From Caldilineaceae bacterium (GTDB lineage: Bacteria > Chloroflexota > Anaerolineae > Caldilineales > Caldilineaceae): a DNA stretch of 64,000 bases. This document shows, piece by piece, positions 18,138 to 26,794 of the stretch. Position 1 is the stretch's first letter. The number at the start of each line of letters is the position of its first letter. A program made the translations under genes and the position numbers. The stretch spans positions 4,992 through 68,991 of the forward strand of contig JALHQH010000061.1 in the NCBI GenBank assembly GCA_022842065.1. The letters are read 5' to 3'. The notes under the pieces are model-generated. The model was not told where the DNA came from. It searched no databases and saw only the letters and a program-made list of their open reading frames with translations.

Positions 18138-19340
18138 GTGATACGTCTCATCCTTTTACGGTTGTTTGAAAGTTATTTTCGCCACCCCTGGCTCTATCTG
18201 TCACCAGTCTTGCTGATGGTGGGGGCAATGGCCCTTTATATGGTAATGGTGCCGGCACCTTACATTGCGGAAGGCACGCTCTATGTCCAGCAAGAGACGT
18301 TACTCTCTTCGTTGACTTCGGTGCGCAGTAATGGGTTGGGTTTTCGCTATGTGACCCCCGCCGAAGAGACCGTGGGCGAATTGTATCAACTGATGAATTC
18401 CGAGGGCTTTATTCGGGCGATCGTCCAGCAAACTGATCTGGAAGCAAAGATGGGTGAAGGGCCCAACGTGGTGGAGCAGATCATTAAAGAGACCAGAGAA
18501 GCCATCTGGTTTCGGAGCCTGGGCAACAATTTGGTGATGGTGAGTGCACAATACACCATGCCGCGCGTCTCGGCCCAACTGGTGACGGCGACGGTGGAAA
18601 CCTACACCCGTTGGAAGACCAACATCAGCCGTGAGGAAAGCGTGGCCGCCCGCGATTTTCTCAAGGATCTGGTGGGGAGCTATCGGCTGGCGCTTGATGC
18701 CGAGCGCAGCACCTTGACCGACTATCTGGTTGCCCATCCGGAACCGGTGCGTGGGGCACGTCCCCCCACCGAAGCCGCCCGGATTGCCCAATTGGATGCG
18801 GCTGTCAATCTGGCGGAAGAGCGGCTACGTGATGCCGAACACAAAGAAGAAGACGCCCAATTAGCTTTGGCCCAGACTGAGAGCAACATCCGTCAGAGCT
18901 ATTTCGTTGTCGATGCGGCCAAGCAGCCGCTTGAGCCGAAACGTTCGAAAAAAGAGCTTGTCATGATTGCCGCCATTTTCCTGATGGCTGGTGCTTTCTT
19001 TAGCGTGGCCGGGGTTGTCGGTGGTGCCCTGCTGGATCGGACACTGCGTTTCCCGGTTGATGTGAAACATGGGCTGGCGCTGCCTGTACTGGTGGCTATT
19101 CCCGAAGTGGCCGAGCCGGCGCTGATGAGTAGCCGCGTTACGGTGCCCACTGCCCCGGCCCGTATTGTGCAACGCCCACTGCCGGCAACCACTAGTGCCA
19201 ACGCCGTACCTGTCAACGGTGGCTATATGGCCACGAATGGCCACAGCAATGGTCTGGCCCCGGAAGTTGATGCCAATGCCGCGCCGGATCATGGTGCTAA
19301 ACGGGAACATCCACTCCGCCAACTGTTAGGATACAAGTAA
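18138..19340 (+). CDS. Wzz/chain-length-determinant-like polysaccharide co-polymerase
   Basis: A 400-residue protein from a GTG with a GGAGAG box about 8 bases upstream. A membrane segment (about 19-40) is followed by a Wzz-type extracytoplasmic domain starting YIAEGTLYVQQETLL, then a long helical region (about 160-265, rich in Glu, Arg and Ala, likely coiled coil). A second membrane segment lies at about 275-300, and a low-complexity Ala/Pro/Asn cytosolic tail ends the protein. This two-membrane-helix layout is that of co-polymerases controlling chain length in Wzx/Wzy export. No kinase domain is fused; a BY-kinase-like protein is encoded two genes on. Confidence 0.88.
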   Translation: MIRLILLRLFESYFRHPWLYLSPVLLMVGAMALYMVMVPAPYIAEGTLYVQQETLLSSLTSVRSNGLGFRYVTPAEETVGELYQLMNSEGFIRAIVQQTDLEAKMGEGPNVVEQIIKETREAIWFRSLGNNLVMVSAQYTMPRVSAQLVTATVETYTRWKTNISREESVAARDFLKDLVGSYRLALDAERSTLTDYLVAHPEPVRGARPPTEAARIAQLDAAVNLAEERLRDAEHKEEDAQLALAQTESNIRQSYFVVDAAKQPLEPKRSKKELVMIAAIFLMAGAFFSVAGVVGGALLDRTLRFPVDVKHGLALPVLVAIPEVAEPALMSSRVTVPTAPARIVQRPLPATTSANAVPVNGGYMATNGHSNGLAPEVDANAAPDHGAKREHPLRQLLGYK

Positions 19341-19345
19341 TTAAC

Positions 19346-20833
19346 ATGGCTCACGTACAGCAGACCATTGCCAAAAATACTGTGGTCCTCATGGGTTCGC
19401 AACTGACCACCTGGACCCTTACCCTGTTGTTGACGATCTTCCTGCCGCGCTATTTGGGGCCGGCCGGCGTCGGCAAACTGCACTTTGCGACGGCACTGTG
19501 GATGGTGGTCGGGATTTTTGTCGCCTTTGGCACCGGGATGCTGCTCACCAAGGAGATTGCGCGCACCCCCCAGCGCACCACAGAATTGTTTAGTGCGGTT
19601 GTGGTGCTGCGGGTTGTTGTATTTTTTCTCGGTTTTGCGTTCACTGTTAGTTTACTACGTTGGCTCAATTACCCGGCTGATACGATTATGGTGGTCTGCA
19701 TTATCGGGATCGCCAATCTGATCGATCAATTCGCGACGGCGGCGCAAGCCACGCTCCAAGGCTTGGAACGTATGAGTGGCTTTTCCGTGGGCAACATCGT
19801 CGGCAAAACAATTGACACCACGGTCGGTATCTTTTTGTTATTGAACGGCTGGGGCATTTATGCCATTGCCACATTGCTGATTCTCTCCACGGCGATTCGC
19901 TGTTCGATTCAATTTTTCTATCTAAAACGCCATCATGATCTGCGCTTTGCCTTTCGCAGCGCCATTGCCTTGCGGATGATGCGCGCTGGTCTGCCCTACC
20001 TCTTCTCCGGCATTTTTTTGGTCTGCTATCTACAGATGAACGTGATGATCATCTCGTTTTTGATCAGCGAACAGGCCGTCGGCTGGTATAGCGTTGCGGA
20101 TCGGCTATTTAATACGCTGCTCTTTATCCCGACGGTCTTTATGATGGCCGTCTTTCCGGTCTTTTCTCGCATGAAACTGAGTAACACGCCTGCGCTCTAT
20201 AAACTAATGGCGAAAAGCTTTGATGGCCTGCTTTTGTTGGGGGTGCCGATTGGCCTGGGGCTCACCATGGTGGCTGGTCCAATTGTCAACCTACTGTTTG
20301 GTGCCGAATTTGTCAACAGTGGTCCCATCTTGGCGGTCTTGGGCATCTCCTTAATCTTTATGTACCAAAATGTATTATTAGGACAGTTTTTAATTGCGGT
20401 GGATAAACAGAATCAGTGGACCGTGGTGATGGCATTGGCCACGCTGCTTCTTGTGCTCCTTGATATTCTGTTGATTCCTTTGGCCCAACAGCGCTGGCAA
20501 AACGGTGCTATCGGTGGCGCGCTTTCCTATGTGATCACCGAACTGGGGATGGTCATTGCCGGGCTCTGGTTGTTGCCAAAAGGGACACTGGGGTTGGGCA
20601 ATCTCTGGTTTGCTGCGCGGGTGGGGGTGGCTGGTTTGGCCATGCTGCTCGTTATCTGGTGGTTAAGGGCTCACATGATTATGGTGCCAATTGCGGCTGG
20701 GGCGGCCGTCTACCTGGTCCTGGTCCTGGTGCTACGGGTAATTCCCAAAGCCGATCTCAAATTGCTACTCGAATCGGTTCAACAACTGCTGACGAAGCCG
20801 CAACGTAACACACCGGAAGCGATTCACAGTTAA
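19346..20833 (+). CDS. Wzx-type oligosaccharide flippase
   Basis: A 495-residue polytopic protein with about 12-14 hydrophobic segments and the typical start of polysaccharide-synthesis flippases (IAKNTVVLMGSQLTTWTLTL, then FLPRYLGPAGVGKLHFA). It belongs to the MOP superfamily and would move undecaprenyl-pyrophosphate-linked repeat units across the membrane. It starts 5 bases after the co-polymerase gene, and its partner polymerase is encoded at 24559. Confidence 0.92.
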   Translation: MAHVQQTIAKNTVVLMGSQLTTWTLTLLLTIFLPRYLGPAGVGKLHFATALWMVVGIFVAFGTGMLLTKEIARTPQRTTELFSAVVVLRVVVFFLGFAFTVSLLRWLNYPADTIMVVCIIGIANLIDQFATAAQATLQGLERMSGFSVGNIVGKTIDTTVGIFLLLNGWGIYAIATLLILSTAIRCSIQFFYLKRHHDLRFAFRSAIALRMMRAGLPYLFSGIFLVCYLQMNVMIISFLISEQAVGWYSVADRLFNTLLFIPTVFMMAVFPVFSRMKLSNTPALYKLMAKSFDGLLLLGVPIGLGLTMVAGPIVNLLFGAEFVNSGPILAVLGISLIFMYQNVLLGQFLIAVDKQNQWTVVMALATLLLVLLDILLIPLAQQRWQNGAIGGALSYVITELGMVIAGLWLLPKGTLGLGNLWFAARVGVAGLAMLLVIWWLRAHMIMVPIAAGAAVYLVLVLVLRVIPKADLKLLLESVQQLLTKPQRNTPEAIHS

Positions 20834-20840
20834 TCTAATT

Positions 20841-21105
20841 AACCAAGCCACCCCACCCTAACCCTCCCCTGTTAAGGGAGGGAACTAGGGTCTCTCGGTC
20901 AGATCCCCTCCCTTAACAGGGGAGGGTTAGGGACACTGCCATTAAGTTACGCGACCTCACCCCTGGGGTCCCTTTGGGAACCTCTCCAACTTGGAGAGGG
21001 GAGCAATTCTCCCCTCTCCGGCGCGGAGAGGGGGTCAGGGGGTGAGGTAGATCAGCTCATCCTTACCTTAATCGCAGTGAGGGTTAGGGTGGGGTTAGTC
21101 GTTAC
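20841..21105. repeat. Nested inverted-repeat element (MITE/REP-like)
   Basis: CCCCACCCTAACCCT (20851-20865) pairs perfectly with its complement at 21080-21094. Inside, a second stem of about 27 bases links 20856-20882 with the segment ending in GGGGAGGGTTAGGG near 20933. A different palindrome with ACCTCACCCC and GGGGTGAGGT ends (about 20950-21050) appears inserted in its right half. The outer element matches a shorter one at 49114-49216, which lacks the inner insertion. Confidence 0.85.
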
Positions 21106-21169
21106 AGTTACTCTAACCAACCAACGACTAGCACTAACCGTTTCGTTTCAAAGTGAACAAGGGTTCGGC

Positions 21170-21940
21170 ATGTTTGTCAGAGAACGTAAAAGATCAGCAC
21201 TATACAAGACGATGCCGTCGGCTGGGGCAACCTTCACCGCGGGGGCACAGCCGGGCGGTGAAGGTGCCTACTTATTACAACGGGCACAAGGTGAGCCACT
21301 CTATGCCTTTGCCGCCGGTACGATCAATGCCATTCGCTATATGACGACCCGGCTGATGGCTACCAATGAACTGCCAAAGCGCTGCGCGCTGGTCTCTGCG
21401 CTGCGCGAGGAGGGGGTAACCTATACGGCCTTAGCGCTGGCGCTTACCCTGGCCCATGATACCGAGCGGCGCGTCTGTTATCTGGATCTTAACTGGTGGT
21501 GGCCGGCGGCACGCTTGCGTGGGTTGCCGGCTGGTGAGCATAGTGTTGCAACGCTGCTAACCCGTGAATCAGCGTTGGCGGAAACCTTAATCCCGACCAA
21601 TTATAGTAATTTGTCATTGCTGCTGGCAGGTAATTTGCCAGCAGCGCAACGGCCGGTGGTGGCCCGCAGTAGCACTTTGCCGGCCTTGCTTGCACAAGTA
21701 AGCGAACAATTTGACCACCTGATCCTGGATATTCCGGCCATTTTGACGACAAGTGATGCGATTCCCTTGACCTCGCTTGGCGATGCTGCCTGCGTGGTCG
21801 TGCGGCATGGCGTTAGCACAAGCCAGCTCACGCGACAGGCGCTACAACAGATCGACCATGTGCCAACTTTGGGGGTGATCCTAAATCGCACGCAATCGCA
21901 AACGCCGGCGTGGTTGCTCAAGTGGATCGGGCAGGAATAG
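21170..21940 (+). CDS. BY-kinase/CpsD-like P-loop protein with degenerate Walker A
   Basis: 256 residues from the ATG at 21170; an upstream start at 21077 lies in the repeat element and is rejected. The fold pattern is that of CpsD/CapB/ParA-type ATPases: a Walker A region SALREEGVTYTA (76-87), a Walker A' strand RVCYLDLN (Asp106) and a Walker B strand HLILDIPAI followed by SDAIPL, then GVILNRT. The Walker A motif lacks the Gly-Lys-Ser/Thr core: EEGVT stands where GEGKS is expected, so the nucleotide-binding Lys is Val83. No C-terminal Tyr cluster is present. It is probably a non-catalytic partner of the Wzz-like protein. Confidence 0.8.
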   Translation: MFVRERKRSALYKTMPSAGATFTAGAQPGGEGAYLLQRAQGEPLYAFAAGTINAIRYMTTRLMATNELPKRCALVSALREEGVTYTALALALTLAHDTERRVCYLDLNWWWPAARLRGLPAGEHSVATLLTRESALAETLIPTNYSNLSLLLAGNLPAAQRPVVARSSTLPALLAQVSEQFDHLILDIPAILTTSDAIPLTSLGDAACVVVRHGVSTSQLTRQALQQIDHVPTLGVILNRTQSQTPAWLLKWIGQE

Positions 21941-21947
21941 GGTCGCG

Positions 21948-22094
21948 ATGGAACTGTTCATGCTCTTTTTGATTGTCTGTTTTGCGGTTGGCTTGGGCAC
22001 AACGCCTGCCAATCGCGGCCGCCAGGTTGGCCTGGTCGCCAGTATGGTGGTTTTGATGACGGTGCTCTATTACTTTGTGGGTCAACTCATCTAG
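21948..22094 (+). CDS. 48-residue membrane peptide of the polysaccharide locus
   Basis: A short frame from ATG 21948 to TAG 22092-22094, 7 bases after the CpsD-like gene. Two hydrophobic helices (MELFMLFLIVCFAVGLG and SMVVLMTVLYYFVGQLI) flank a polar loop (TTPANRGRQ). The position inside a tightly packed operon and the clear two-helix pattern argue for a real gene, perhaps a small subunit of the Wzz/CpsD complex. No SD box stands out, and no homolog is recognised. Confidence 0.6.
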   Translation: MELFMLFLIVCFAVGLGTTPANRGRQVGLVASMVVLMTVLYYFVGQLI

Positions 22095-22142
22095 AGGCTA
22101 TCCGTATCTTCATTGCCGCCAACCTTTACCGGATAGGTTTTC

Positions 22143-24470
22143 ATGTTGCCGTTGACTGTTACAAATGTGCGTAAACGATTAACGCTGGGGCTGTTGCTTT
22201 TCGTCTGTTTGAACCTGGCGTGCAGTTCGCTTTTTTCTGCTGCATCGTCGCTACGCCAAACCGAACCGACGCCAAGCAGCGAAAGCGTTGCCGCCCAGCG
22301 CAGAACTGAGACAAAGGCCGAGACAGATACTGTTGCGCCTGCGGCGGCTGTTTTAGTCGCCACCCCAACCCCTAGCGCTGTTGACGCTGGTTTGGTTGCT
22401 GACCCAGCAAGGGCTGCAACCGCCCCTTTCGGTGCAGAAATAGCCACCCGTTCGATCTACACGGGCGCGCTGGCTTCGGGGTGGGTAAACTGGTCTTGGG
22501 ATGCCGGGATTGACTTTGCCGGGGCCGCCACCGATGGCGCTGCCGCCCTTGCCGTGACTTATCAGGCCGCATGGGGCGCACTCTATTTGCATAGTGATGC
22601 GGCCATCGCTGCCACTGCTTTTGACTACTTACGCTTTCGAATTCATGGGGGCGCAACCGGTGGTCAGCATCTAGTAATCGCCCTGGCCGATGCCGGGGGC
22701 GCGTTTCAACCGACAGGCATGGCGGTTTCAGCCGCCGCCAATGCCTGGCAAACCATTGAAGTACCCCTGGCCGCGGCCGGCAATCTCACCCACATCACGG
22801 GGATTGCCTGGCAAGAGGCCAGAGGCGAAACACAGCCGACCTTTTATCTCGATAAGATCGAGTTGGTGGACATCAGCCTGCCGCCCACACCTACGCCGGT
22901 CCCCGTTGCGGGTCCTGCGCTCCGTGTCGATGCTTCCACCCCATTACGTATGATTCGCCCAGAGATCTATGGGATTAACTTTGCCGACGAAGCACTGGCA
23001 AAGGAGCTTGCGTTACCTGTCCGCCGCTGGGGTGGTAATGGCACCACCCGCTATAACTGGCAGATCGACACGGCAAGTCATACGAGCGACTGGTTTTTTG
23101 AGAACATACCAAAAGAGAATAGTAATGAAGCGTTATTGCCCGTCGGTTCGGCTGCTGATCAATTTGTCGAACAGGATCGGCGGACGGGCACCAAGAGTCT
23201 GTTAACCATGCCGCTCATTGGCTGGACGCCCAAAAGCCGTGAGATCAGTTGTGGCTTTAGTGTCGCCAAGTATGGGCCACAACAAGCGGTTGATCCGTGG
23301 CGTACAGACTGTGGCAATGGCATCGATCCGACCGGTGAATTGATCCGTGGTAACGATCCAAGGGACACCAGCGTGCCGATTGATGAGCGTTTTGTGGAAG
23401 CCTGGCTACAACACTTGATCGGGCGCTTCGGTCGGGCAGATGCAGGTGGCGTCGCCTACTACAGCTTGGACAACGAGCCAATGCTCTGGCATGAGACCCA
23501 CCGGGATGTGCATCCGGAACCGCTCAGTTACGACGAATTGCGCGATCTGACCTACCGCTATGGGGCGACGATCAAGCGGGTCGATCCAACGGCGCAGACC
23601 GTCGGGCCGGCCTTCTGGGGCTGGACTGCCTACTTTTACTCCGCCCTTGATCGGGCGGCTGGTGACAGTTGGTGGAATCGTGCCCCCGATCGGAATGCGC
23701 ATGGGGGCTTGCCGCTGACGGCCTGGTATCTGGCCCAAATGCAAGCGTACGAAGCGATGCATGGGGTGCGCCTGCTGGACTATCTGGATCTGCATTACTA
23801 TCCCCAGGCAACGGGGGTTGCCCTGGGGACCGCCGGCAACAGTGAAACCCAACTGCTGCGGCTGCGAAGTACCCGTTCGCTCTGGGATCCCACCTATGTG
23901 GACGAGAGCTGGATCGGGGAGTCGGTGCAATTGATTCGGCGCATGCGGGCCTGGGTCGATGAGTATTACCCCGGTACAAAGCTGGCGATCAGTGAATATA
24001 ATTGGGGTGGGCTAGAGCACATAAATGGTGCACTGGCCCAAGCCGAAGTGTTGGGCATCTTTGGTCGTGAAGGGTTGGATATGGCGATGTTGTGGGACCC
24101 GTTGGCGGGTGATGCCCCTTACGCCTATGCTTTCCGGCTCTATCGCAACTATGATGGCCAGGGCAGCCAATTTGGGGAAATGAGCCTGGCCGCCGAGAGC
24201 ACCGATCCGGCGCAACTGGCGATCTATGCCGCCCGCCGCAGCGGTGATCAAGCCGTGACGGTACTGGTAATTAATAAAAATCAAGGGCCTTTGCGCACCA
24301 AGCTGACGATTAGTGGATTGGGTCGCGCAGGTAGCGCAGCCGTTTATCAATATAGCAGCGACGCATTAAACGAGATCATCCGCTTGCCCGATCAACCGTT
24401 TGCTGCCGACGGCACTTTTGAGACAATTGTCGCCGGCCAGGCCCTAACTTTATACGTGATTCAACCTTAG
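22143..24470 (+). CDS. Secreted GH44-family glycoside hydrolase with N-terminal CBM-like domain
   Basis: A 775-residue protein. A signal peptide ends near Cys27 (LNLACSS, lipoprotein-like). A Thr/Ala-rich stretch follows, then a CBM-like beta-sandwich (about 95-240) ending TFYLDKIELVD, and a GH44 catalytic domain from about 260. GH44 traits include YGINFADEAL, RRWGGNGTTRYNWQ and DWFFENIP. The likely acid/base is Glu445 in SLDNEPMLWH and the nucleophile Glu618 in ISEYNWGG. Known members are endoglucanases/xyloglucanases. In this locus it may trim the exported polymer, as BcsZ does in cellulose operons, or release it. Substrate is inferred. Confidence 0.88.
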   Translation: MLPLTVTNVRKRLTLGLLLFVCLNLACSSLFSAASSLRQTEPTPSSESVAAQRRTETKAETDTVAPAAAVLVATPTPSAVDAGLVADPARAATAPFGAEIATRSIYTGALASGWVNWSWDAGIDFAGAATDGAAALAVTYQAAWGALYLHSDAAIAATAFDYLRFRIHGGATGGQHLVIALADAGGAFQPTGMAVSAAANAWQTIEVPLAAAGNLTHITGIAWQEARGETQPTFYLDKIELVDISLPPTPTPVPVAGPALRVDASTPLRMIRPEIYGINFADEALAKELALPVRRWGGNGTTRYNWQIDTASHTSDWFFENIPKENSNEALLPVGSAADQFVEQDRRTGTKSLLTMPLIGWTPKSREISCGFSVAKYGPQQAVDPWRTDCGNGIDPTGELIRGNDPRDTSVPIDERFVEAWLQHLIGRFGRADAGGVAYYSLDNEPMLWHETHRDVHPEPLSYDELRDLTYRYGATIKRVDPTAQTVGPAFWGWTAYFYSALDRAAGDSWWNRAPDRNAHGGLPLTAWYLAQMQAYEAMHGVRLLDYLDLHYYPQATGVALGTAGNSETQLLRLRSTRSLWDPTYVDESWIGESVQLIRRMRAWVDEYYPGTKLAISEYNWGGLEHINGALAQAEVLGIFGREGLDMAMLWDPLAGDAPYAYAFRLYRNYDGQGSQFGEMSLAAESTDPAQLAIYAARRSGDQAVTVLVINKNQGPLRTKLTISGLGRAGSAAVYQYSSDALNEIIRLPDQPFAADGTFETIVAGQALTLYVIQP

Positions 24471-24558
24471 TCGCCATACACGAGAATGGCGGACGGTAAC
24501 AGTTAGCCTTTGCGCTGATTGCGCGACGCACGCTAACCGTTACACATTAACGATCATT

Positions 24559-26112
24559 ATGATGCAAACCTTTGCCGGCCCGTCACAATGGGCAACTGTA
24601 ACCTATCAGCTGCAACGGCAGACGCGCTATCGGCGGCTCTGGTTGATTGCGATCTTGGGGTTGGCTGCGGTCACGGCATTGGTCATGGCCGTGAGTGGTC
24701 CGACGCCGCTACCCATTGGGGCCGGCCTCTTTCTGGCCACCGTGGCGGCCATCTATTATCAACCGCGCTACGGTCTCTATTTTATGCTTTTTTGCTCGCT
24801 CGTTGGTGATAGTGTGCTGCTCTATTCCTATCCCTTTACCAAGAACTTATCGAGCGTCGAATCGCTGCTCTATATTAGTGATGCGCTGATTTTTAGTCCA
24901 CTTGAGCTTTACCTGTTGCTCACCGTCGTCATCTGGTTGGGCAAAGCAACCATGCAACGGCGGCTAAAGTTTCAGACTGGCCCGCTCTTTTGGCCGACGC
25001 TGGCCTTTATGCTCTTGCAGGTCGGGGGCTTGGTCTATGGCTTGGGGACGGGGGGCAGTGTGAATGTGGCGCTGTGGGAATCGCGGGCGATCTTTTACCT
25101 GCCCATCCTGCTGGTGCTGGTCAGTAATCTGATTACCGAACGGGCCCATGTGATGGCGCTGATCTGGACCATCATGATTGCCCTTTTGATTGAAGGCATC
25201 ATCGGCATCATCATCTTTATGACCCGCCATCATGGTAGCCTGGCGGGCGTGGAATCGATTACCGAGCACTCGGCTGCGATTCACATGAATACGCTCTTTG
25301 TCCTGCTGCTGGCGAGCTGGCTCTTTGGCGCAGACGCAACCAAGCGCTTCGGCTTGCTTTTGATGATGCCGCCGGTGTTGGTCACTTATATCATTACGCA
25401 GCGCCGGGCCGCGTTTGTTGGCTTGGGGATTGTCATCTTCTTGCTGGCTGTGATTTTTCATCGACTGCAGCGCCGGCTCTTTTGGATTGTCATGCCGATC
25501 CTTGCCGTGGTTGGGCTGCTCTATCTGGCTGCTTTTTGGAATAGCAATAGCGCCCTTGGTTTTATGGCCAGTGCCGTCAAGTCGATTGTGGCCCCGGATG
25601 CCGGTAGCGCTGATGAATCTTCCAATCTCTATCGGGTATTGGAGAATATTAATATCGCCAGCACGATTCATGATGCGCCGGTCACCGGCGTTGGCTATGG
25701 GCAGAAGTTTCATATCTTGGTGCCGATGCCGGATATCAGCTTCTTTGTCTGGTGGGAATATATTGTCCACAACTCGATCTTTTGGATTTGGTTGAAGAGT
25801 GGCCTGTTAGGCTTTCTCGCCGTGCTCTTTTTGGCCGGCTACAGTGTCATGCGCGGGGCCGCCACAGTCTGGCAGATGCCGGATCCTGATCTGCAGGCGG
25901 TTGCCTTTACCATCGCGGCCTATCTGTTGATGCACTTTGTTTATGCCTATGTCGATATGTCTTGGGATGGCCAGAGCATGTTGTATGTGGGCACAGCTTT
26001 GGGGTTGATCGGCGTGTTGGAACGCCTGATCAAGTTGCCGCAAGCCGTGCCGGCCACCATCCAACGGCTGCGTCGCCCAGCCCAACCAGCGGAGCAGATC
26101 GACTATGCATAA
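24559..26112 (+). CDS. Wzy-like O-antigen polymerase/ligase family protein
   Basis: A 517-residue polytopic membrane protein with roughly 12 hydrophobic segments. The large periplasmic loop between late segments (about 330-400; SADESSNLYRVLENINIA, then TGVGYGQKFH) is typical of the O-antigen ligase/polymerase family, which joins lipid-linked repeat units outside the membrane. The locus already holds a Wzx flippase and a Wzz-like protein, which favours the polymerase role over ligase. Its end overlaps the acyltransferase gene by 8 bases, so the two are translationally coupled. Confidence 0.87.
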   Translation: MMQTFAGPSQWATVTYQLQRQTRYRRLWLIAILGLAAVTALVMAVSGPTPLPIGAGLFLATVAAIYYQPRYGLYFMLFCSLVGDSVLLYSYPFTKNLSSVESLLYISDALIFSPLELYLLLTVVIWLGKATMQRRLKFQTGPLFWPTLAFMLLQVGGLVYGLGTGGSVNVALWESRAIFYLPILLVLVSNLITERAHVMALIWTIMIALLIEGIIGIIIFMTRHHGSLAGVESITEHSAAIHMNTLFVLLLASWLFGADATKRFGLLLMMPPVLVTYIITQRRAAFVGLGIVIFLLAVIFHRLQRRLFWIVMPILAVVGLLYLAAFWNSNSALGFMASAVKSIVAPDAGSADESSNLYRVLENINIASTIHDAPVTGVGYGQKFHILVPMPDISFFVWWEYIVHNSIFWIWLKSGLLGFLAVLFLAGYSVMRGAATVWQMPDPDLQAVAFTIAAYLLMHFVYAYVDMSWDGQSMLYVGTALGLIGVLERLIKLPQAVPATIQRLRRPAQPAEQIDYA

Positions 26113-26722
26113 GTTGCGCCAGGTATTGCGGGAAGAGCTGGAGGGGGTTCATGGCCGTTGGCTGCTGGCCCAGGCCGCATTGGCACTGTTGCCCCCCTTT
26201 GTCGGCAGCCGTCTACGGGTGCGTGTGCTGCGGTTGGCTGGTTTTCGCATCGGTCATGGCACGGTGCTGTGGGGCACGCCCACCATTCTGGGCAGCGGTG
26301 ATCTCTATCCCCGGCTGCAAATTGGCCGTGACTGTTGGGTGAATGTGGGCTGTCTCTTTGATCTCAATGCGCCCATTATGCTTGGCGACCGGGTTGCCCT
26401 CGGCCAACAGGTGATGATTCTGACCAACACGCATCGAATTGGCGAGCAGGCGCGGCGGGCCGGCAGTTTAGCTGCCCTGCCGGTGCAGATCGAAGACGGG
26501 GCCTGGTTGAGCACCCGCTGTACCATTTTGCCGGGCGTGACAGTGGGGGCCGGGGCGGTGGTCGCGGCGGGTGCCGTCGTCACCCGCTCGGTGCCGCCCC
26601 ACACGATGGTGGGGGGGATTCCAGCCCAGCCTATTCGCGAATTACCCATCGATGACCCGCTCGATCGACTGGCGGCAACGCCGGGGCCAGGTCGGTGGCA
26701 AGGTGAACGGTTACCTGTCTAG
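26105..26722 (+). CDS. Left-handed beta-helix (hexapeptide) acyltransferase, WcaF-like
   Basis: A 205-residue protein. A hydrophobic N-terminal region (about 18-55) precedes hexapeptide repeats (about 55-185; ILGSGDLYPRLQIGRDCWV, MLGDRVALGQQVMI). The catalytic His lies in NTHRIG, as in Maa/LacA/WcaF enzymes. GAVVTRSVPPHTMVGGIPAQPIR is the standard C-terminal motif. It probably acetylates a sugar of the repeat unit. The start codon lies in the end of the wzy gene. Confidence 0.9.
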   Translation: MHKLRQVLREELEGVHGRWLLAQAALALLPPFVGSRLRVRVLRLAGFRIGHGTVLWGTPTILGSGDLYPRLQIGRDCWVNVGCLFDLNAPIMLGDRVALGQQVMILTNTHRIGEQARRAGSLAALPVQIEDGAWLSTRCTILPGVTVGAGAVVAAGAVVTRSVPPHTMVGGIPAQPIRELPIDDPLDRLAATPGPGRWQGERLPV

Positions 26723-26794
26723 CCCTGAATGGATTAACTTATGACTGAACGTTTCGCGGTAAGTAACATGCACAAGCCTTGGGAGAGAAGTACG

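Noticed and set aside
21077..21169. Upstream start for the CpsD-like gene
   Set aside because: The added residues are encoded by the end of a palindromic repeat and are not protein-like; the ATG at 21170 is preferred.
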